Notes under the pieces: generated by a model
What the model was told of the DNA's origin: nothing
Seen by the model: the letters and a program-made list of their open reading frames with translations, nothing else
The model's database searches: none
Source: Legionella sp.
GTDB taxonomy: Bacteria; Pseudomonadota; Gammaproteobacteria; Legionellales; Legionellaceae
Reading direction: 5' to 3'
DNA: 10,534 bases
Assembly: GCA_004297865.1 (NCBI GenBank)
Contig: SCSO01000429.1
Span: 1 to 10,534 of the forward strand
Part shown: piece by piece, positions 8,001 through 10,534 of the stretch
How positions within the stretch are numbered: the stretch's first letter is position 1
Layout: every line of letters starts with the position of its first letter
Program-made: the position numbers and the translations under genes

Positions 8001-8303
8001 AATTGAAGACCATTTTTGGCCCAACATTTGTCCTTCGTGAGCAGTATTCATGGTGGAAACCATGAGAGTGTACATAATAATCATACCGCCTAGAGCAAGC
8101 ACAGCGGAGTTAAAAACGCCAAACATAACACCCATAATTTGGCTGCCACTACCATGTAATACGCCGTCTACAACGCCAAAAAGATTGCCTAGAAATATAA
8201 CGGAATAATCTCCCGGAGGTGGGGCAAAACTTAATGAATTATCAGCGGCAAATGCTAGGACAGGAAAAAGAGAAAGGAATAACAGACCCAACCATTTTTT
8301 CAT
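5091..8303 (-). CDS. dotA: Dot/Icm T4BSS polytopic inner-membrane protein DotA
   Basis: DotA is the large inner-membrane protein of the Dot/Icm system, related to conjugative TraY; in L. pneumophila it is essential for intracellular growth and is also released as ring-shaped oligomers. From the ATG at 8303 the product is 1070 aa. The signal peptide MKKWLGLLFLSLFPVLAFA (1-19) is followed by two hydrophobic segments (about 55-83 and 120-140). A large periplasmic region (about 140-640) is rich in Ser, Thr, Asn and Gly and has several cysteines. A cluster of membrane segments spans about 640-850, with another at about 930-950. The last 80 or so residues form a Gly-rich, probably disordered tail. 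The start has a strong AGGAG ribosome site; an ATG 11 codons further upstream gives a charged extension before the signal peptide and is rejected. It overlaps icmV by 4 nt (ATGA), so the two are one translationally coupled operon. The loop and tail are AT-rich like the rest of the window, so I see no sign of recent transfer. Confidence 0.95.
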   Translation of the reverse strand: MKKWLGLLFLSLFPVLAFAADNSLSFAPPPGDYSVIFLGNLFGVVDGVLHGSGSQIMGVMFGVFNSAVLALGGMIIMYTLMVSTMNTAHEGQMLGQKWSSIWIPVRSTLGLALLIPKASGYCLMQIFIMWVVVQGVGAADKIWEAALSYLNRGGVIIKAQANPATALLAGDATGIPYGAMNILTGEVCMLGIQKQLEKKRSEYLDLKQSKRGPCYQNPSPEMKILCDNVVPDFLGSVNVVAIQSNAAVNPANNYQVNMPNFEPRTPYVSLNGICGTITWNKIDKLAALGSPNGPTTVTNIDAIGVNSALAPLGMSMDQAAIDKTASDAGLGIKLSADELNTAQMSRAIAIQQMYIDLGVVAQAIIGNSPPFKTLNSNNPSTTKNFSDVATQQFGVPYSSSGATCNTAQESCTSWGPTSSGGTNSTVLFNGTEFQGAIATYNGIMQPTLNLLKQASDFTNSQASRKFIAQANSQGWIMAGSYFFDLVKLNGNAAEDILTDSNTGLDKGASYNAAAMQFTNCLSAKKKELCEWFNGNSNDLGLVLQLLDGSIPGVSGGETVAAPKFGTTADADRKAVDSKLSSTVYGFINNSLMVRMPGQPGLEPLRFATLIKFSIDTTPYRLKEQDFDCGRVRILVFSFCLGEMFGNLFYNVILLNMYNFFMAIFQQMINQVIMAFLMIPLQGMGDIFKQGVDTISKAGVNPIVALANMGTMYINFSADLWLQLLTLSVTSSLIPVFGIFIFALIGLALPLLIAWVGVMVSIGFTTAYFIPILPYMIFTFGSIAWLISVIEAMVAAPIVALGVTHPEGHDAFGKGEAAIMILLNVFLRPAMMIIGYISAISLSYVGVWILNAGFDHAIGFIQGDGSDFHDTKEKVETAGGYKWEKNAGFQGDTSGMDSYKDWQQTGGSLERGATSGSVGSGTGNYTGWAGVYAYFFSILIYTTMYLIMVQKAFTLITYLPDKVLRWIGGSPESLGQEASQWGEEMKGSTKEAGGKTQDAQGQMGKQLGGAGQKAVGGMQGGIGSAGGGGGSVSGSGGGEGPEASPDGGDEGGGDVASKGAQVVKDNPELLA

Positions 8304-8755
8304 TCTTTCTCTCCTAATAAACCTTGCTTGTACCATTCTTCATAAGTACATCCCAGTTTTCTTTTTTTGATTTGGAAGTACCAAAAATGGTATCGAAAAG
8401 CTAAAACTAAAGCGATCATCATCACTACTAGACTAATTAAAGCAGCTTTAAATGAACCCCAAAATAATTGATATCCGGTATAAAAAAGTATTAAGGCCGC
8501 TGCAGCTACCATGACCATACTTAACTGAAAAAGGGCTTTTTGTTTTAAATCTAAATCAGTTTCGGTAATATTTAAACGCGCAATAGCCTGATCAAATGTC
8601 TCATCTGAGGTGGTTTTACTAGGCACGAACATGCGCACAATACCGTTGTAAAGTGAGGTGGTAAAAGCTTTTACTCTATCCCAGTCCGCCCAGTAGCGAA
8701 CGTTGATAACACTCTTGAAAACTCTACCTATTCTTGAGCTTGATTTCTTTTTCAT
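8300..8755 (-). CDS. icmV: Dot/Icm T4BSS inner-membrane protein IcmV
   Basis: IcmV is a small inner-membrane component of the Dot/Icm apparatus, needed for intracellular growth in L. pneumophila; its exact role is not settled. The product is 151 aa, the same length as I recall for L. pneumophila IcmV. The first 25 or so residues are strongly basic and cytoplasmic (MKKKSSSRIGRVFK). Two transmembrane helices are visible at about 75-97 and 102-123, followed by a basic stretch (KKRK) and a short soluble tail ending in LLGEKE. The ribosome site is weak (AGAAAG, about 9 nt before ATG). It is the first gene of icmV-dotA, transcribed away from icmW. Both identity and orientation match the conserved Legionella arrangement. 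Confidence 0.93.
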   Translation of the reverse strand: MKKKSSSRIGRVFKSVINVRYWADWDRVKAFTTSLYNGIVRMFVPSKTTSDETFDQAIARLNITETDLDLKQKALFQLSMVMVAAAALILFYTGYQLFWGSFKAALISLVVMMIALVLAFRYHFWYFQIKKRKLGCTYEEWYKQGLLGEKE

Positions 8756-8774
8756 AATTTTACTTTCTAAGTAA

Positions 8775-8810
8775 TGGACTTTTGTCCCTCATACTATACT
8801 ATAGTAGTAT
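8775..8810 (+). promoter_or_regulatory. Predicted promoter region of icmW-icmX
   Basis: Two pairings are possible on the plus strand: TTGTCC (8782-8787), 17 bases, TAGTAT (8805-8810); or TGGACT (8775-8780), 19 bases, TATAGT (8800-8805). The first has ideal spacing; the second mirrors the icmV promoter. The expected start is near 8812-8817. The sequence cannot decide between them. Confidence 0.4.
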
Positions 8811-8826
8811 GTTGTAGTTTCGTCCA
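8798..8826 (-). promoter_or_regulatory. Predicted promoter of icmV-dotA
   Basis: Read on the minus strand, a -35 TGGACG (8826-8821, 4 of 6) is followed by a 17-base spacer and a -10 TATAGT (8803-8798, 5 of 6). Transcription would start near 8791, giving a leader of about 35 nt. Its -35 box lies downstream of the start expected for icmW, so the two promoters overlap. Confidence 0.5.
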
Positions 8827-8839
8827 TTAATCTAATATC

Positions 8840-8855
8840 GTAAAAAAAGAGTAAA
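8840..8855 (+). promoter_or_regulatory. CpxR-like direct repeat GTAAA-N6-GTAAA before icmW
   Basis: GTAAA occurs at 8840-8844 and 8851-8855, separated by six bases. CpxR of enteric bacteria binds tandem GTAAA motifs, and CpxR is known to control several icm/dot genes in L. pneumophila, including the icmV/icmW region. The site is downstream of the predicted icmW start and overlaps its ribosome-binding region (AAAGAG), so it could also be chance in A-rich sequence. Confidence 0.3.
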
Positions 8856-8857
8856 TT

Positions 8858-9313
8858 ATGCCTGATCTTAGCTATGAAGCCTCTTCAAAGTACTGGTTTG
8901 AGTATATAGATCCCATGATTTACCGTGTTATTACCTTTATGGAAAGTGTAGAAGATTGGACTTTAGATGGTAATCCAGAATTCGAAGAAGCCATGACTAA
9001 ACTCGGTCAAGAGCTTGATGATATTGAAAAACTTGACATGAGTTTGCTGTCAGAAGAAGATAAATTTATACGTATTGTAGGAAATATCAAATCAGGTAGA
9101 GGACTTCGCTTATTACAAGCCATTGATACAGTGCACCCAGGTAGTGCCTCGCGGGTATTAATTCACGCCGAGGAAACCAGCTTGGGTAGTCATGATCCTG
9201 CAGGTTTTTTTCTTAAAAGAAACATAGTTTTTGAACGTTTACGCTTGCTGGCAAGGGTTTTTTGTCAGTACAGACTTAATCTAGTATTACGCGCACTCGA
9301 AGGGGATGAATAA
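8858..9313 (+). CDS. icmW: Dot/Icm effector adaptor/chaperone subunit IcmW
   Basis: IcmW is a small acidic cytoplasmic protein that pairs with IcmS. The IcmSW dimer docks on the coupling protein DotL and presents a subset of effectors for export. The product is 151 aa, the same length as I recall for L. pneumophila IcmW, and begins MPDLSYEASSKYWFEY. It has no signal peptide or membrane segment. It is rich in Glu and Asp, especially at about 25-70, and ends in an amphipathic helical region (RLRLLARVFCQYRLNLVLRA). It starts the icmW-icmX operon, divergent from icmV-dotA. The stop codon TAA shares its last A with the icmX ATG. IcmS is not in this window. Confidence 0.94.
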   Translation: MPDLSYEASSKYWFEYIDPMIYRVITFMESVEDWTLDGNPEFEEAMTKLGQELDDIEKLDMSLLSEEDKFIRIVGNIKSGRGLRLLQAIDTVHPGSASRVLIHAEETSLGSHDPAGFFLKRNIVFERLRLLARVFCQYRLNLVLRALEGDE

Positions 9314-10534
9314 TGAAGGTACTGGCTAAAGGGACTTTGCTCAATCTAATCTGTTTAATGTCTTTTACTGCAACTGCCGCAGATTTAGTGGAAAATCAAT
9401 ATAATCCAAGCGCTAATTCTGGGTCATCAGAGACTCTTTCTAAATACGTTTTAAATTTGGGATTATATTTAGGTTTCGATCTTACCCAGGCACCACCTAA
9501 AGAAAATTCTCTTAGCCAAGAATTAACTGATAAATTGGCCATTTTACTTGCACAAAACTATGTATATTATTCCTCTTTAGGTGCTATTCCCGTAGATGCC
9601 ATGAGTGAAGCACTATCCCAATTTGTACCTAATAATTCCCCAGGCGCCTCCATTAATAAATTTGCAAATGCCACTTTCAAATATCAAAATTACCAATCAC
9701 CGGCTGGAGAAGGAGCAACTAATTTTTCCGTGTCCATTTTAATGGATCAACAAACTTATCAAAATGATCCGGTCAGTCAGGCGGTGCTTAATATTCTAGG
9801 AACTCCTGATTACACCGTTTGTATGGATTATAACGGAACCAATTTTGTAAAAGATTGTAACTTTTTATATCAAAACAAAGTGATGGCTAATGTTATTGGT
9901 GCATTGCCTAATAGAGAGCAGTTTTATAGCTACGACTATAACCAAAAAATCATTGGTCAATTAAACAGTAACTCGCTCTTAGGTCCTTTACTCTATTCTA
10001 CTGATGCCGCTCCAGTTGGAGCAGGAAGTGAAACACCAAAACAAAAGTCAGGCTTGGCTGCGGAGAATCAAATCCAACAAGCCGCTAACTTTGTTCGCTA
10101 CGCTTCTGGTGCAGTAGCGCCCATAACCTTGCCTAAATTAAAGGCTTATGACACTCTCTATAACCAGGCCGTACCAGCAGACAATAAACCCAACGCCACA
10201 CCCACTGCAGAGCAATTAAAAGCCCAAGGGATTTTAAGTCATTATTTTACCAGCTTAAGAGTTTATGCTGCGCAAAGTTCCGTGGGGATAAGCAACCTGT
10301 ATTACTTATTTTCTAAAAGACTCCCACAAAATCCAAGTGGTGAGGAAAGTGCGACTATAACAAGTCAGGCCATGAGTGAGTTCAATATGGCGACTTGGCG
10401 TTTATTTAAGCCCGGCAAGGACGGCGAACAATGGGTAGATCGCATCAATAAAGCCTCTCCCGGCACAGTAGAAAAAGAAATTGCCACCCTACTTGCAGAA
10501 ATAAACTATCAAATGTATTTGGATAGACAAATTC
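9313..10534 (+). CDS. icmX: Dot/Icm T4BSS periplasmic/secreted protein IcmX, 3'-truncated by window edge
   Basis: IcmX is an exported Dot/Icm factor needed for pore formation and proper phagosome trafficking in L. pneumophila; its molecular role is not well defined. The frame is open without a stop from the ATG at 9313 to the window end, giving 407 residues. L. pneumophila IcmX is about 466 aa as I recall, so roughly 60 residues are probably missing. A Sec signal peptide covers residues 1-22 (MKVLAKGTLLNLICLMSFTATA, cleavage before ADLVEN). The mature part is soluble and rich in Asn, Gln and Tyr, with Cys170 and Cys182 close enough for a disulphide. The start overlaps the icmW stop by one base (TAATG), with AGGGG (9301-9305) as a ribosome site 7 nt upstream, so translation is probably coupled. 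Identity rests on position after icmW, signal peptide and overall character. Confidence 0.9.
   Translation, partial: MKVLAKGTLLNLICLMSFTATAADLVENQYNPSANSGSSETLSKYVLNLGLYLGFDLTQAPPKENSLSQELTDKLAILLAQNYVYYSSLGAIPVDAMSEALSQFVPNNSPGASINKFANATFKYQNYQSPAGEGATNFSVSILMDQQTYQNDPVSQAVLNILGTPDYTVCMDYNGTNFVKDCNFLYQNKVMANVIGALPNREQFYSYDYNQKIIGQLNSNSLLGPLLYSTDAAPVGAGSETPKQKSGLAAENQIQQAANFVRYASGAVAPITLPKLKAYDTLYNQAVPADNKPNATPTAEQLKAQGILSHYFTSLRVYAAQSSVGISNLYYLFSKRLPQNPSGEESATITSQAMSEFNMATWRLFKPGKDGEQWVDRINKASPGTVEKEIATLLAEINYQMYLDRQI

Larger units (their letters stand above)
8772..8829. repeat. Inverted repeat framing the divergent icmV/icmW promoters
   Basis: TAATGGAC at 8772-8779 and GTCCATTA at 8822-8829 are perfect 8-base complements 42 bases apart. 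They enclose an imperfect palindrome, CATACTA...TAGTATG (8790-8811), that carries the -10 boxes. Each 8-base arm contains a candidate -35 box. This could be a dyad operator or simply the outcome of symmetric promoters. Confidence 0.55.

Noticed and set aside
8304..8336. Upstream ATG start for dotA
   Set aside because: It places a charged 11-residue stretch before the signal peptide. The strong AGGAG site and the ATGA overlap with icmV support the ATG at 8303.
8826..8838. PmrA-like box (TTAAT...TAATAT) upstream of icmW
   Set aside because: Only a loose match in AT-rich sequence, and it lies downstream of the predicted transcription start; too weak to report as a site.

Overview
The window holds most of 'region I' of a Dot/Icm type IVB secretion system (T4BSS) and reads as a member of the Legionellales, most likely Legionella or a close relative. 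The reasons are the gene set and order (dotD-dotC-dotB, then icmV-dotA facing away from icmW-icmX), protein lengths that match the Legionella pneumophila counterparts as I remember them (DotD about 160 aa, DotC about 304, DotB about 376, DotA about 1070, IcmV 151, IcmW 151), and an AT-rich composition (GC roughly 40%, estimated by eye). The genus is an inference; no search was run.

Layout. 1-506: 3' part of rsmD, a housekeeping 16S rRNA methyltransferase. 507-579: short intergenic region with a good sigma70-like promoter whose -35 box lies in a 13-bp palindrome. 580-3096: tight operon dotD-dotC-dotB, encoding two outer-membrane lipoproteins and the PilT-like hexameric ATPase. 3095-3233: three tandem 20-bp repeats running into an 83-bp composite inverted repeat (REP/MITE-like) immediately after dotB. 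3358-5022: an exported metallophosphatase of the 5'-nucleotidase/UshA family, an unexpected neighbour lying between the two dot/icm blocks. 5041-5078: a 16-bp perfect hairpin between convergent genes, a probable bidirectional terminator. 5091-8755, minus strand: dotA and icmV, overlapping by 4 nt. 8756-8857: a compact divergent control region with overlapping antiparallel promoters. 8858-10534, plus strand: icmW and icmX, overlapping by 1 nt; icmX runs off the window.

How the genes work together (family knowledge). DotC and DotD form part of the outer-membrane core of the Dot/Icm machine (with DotH, not in this window). DotB is the cytoplasmic ATPase. DotA is a large polytopic inner-membrane protein, IcmV a small inner-membrane protein, IcmX a periplasmic/secreted factor, and IcmW half of the IcmS-IcmW effector adaptor. 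Together they deliver effector proteins into eukaryotic host cells. The system is well described. The less ordinary items are the 5'-nucleotidase-family gene, the compensated double-hairpin repeat, and the symmetric icmV/icmW promoter region.
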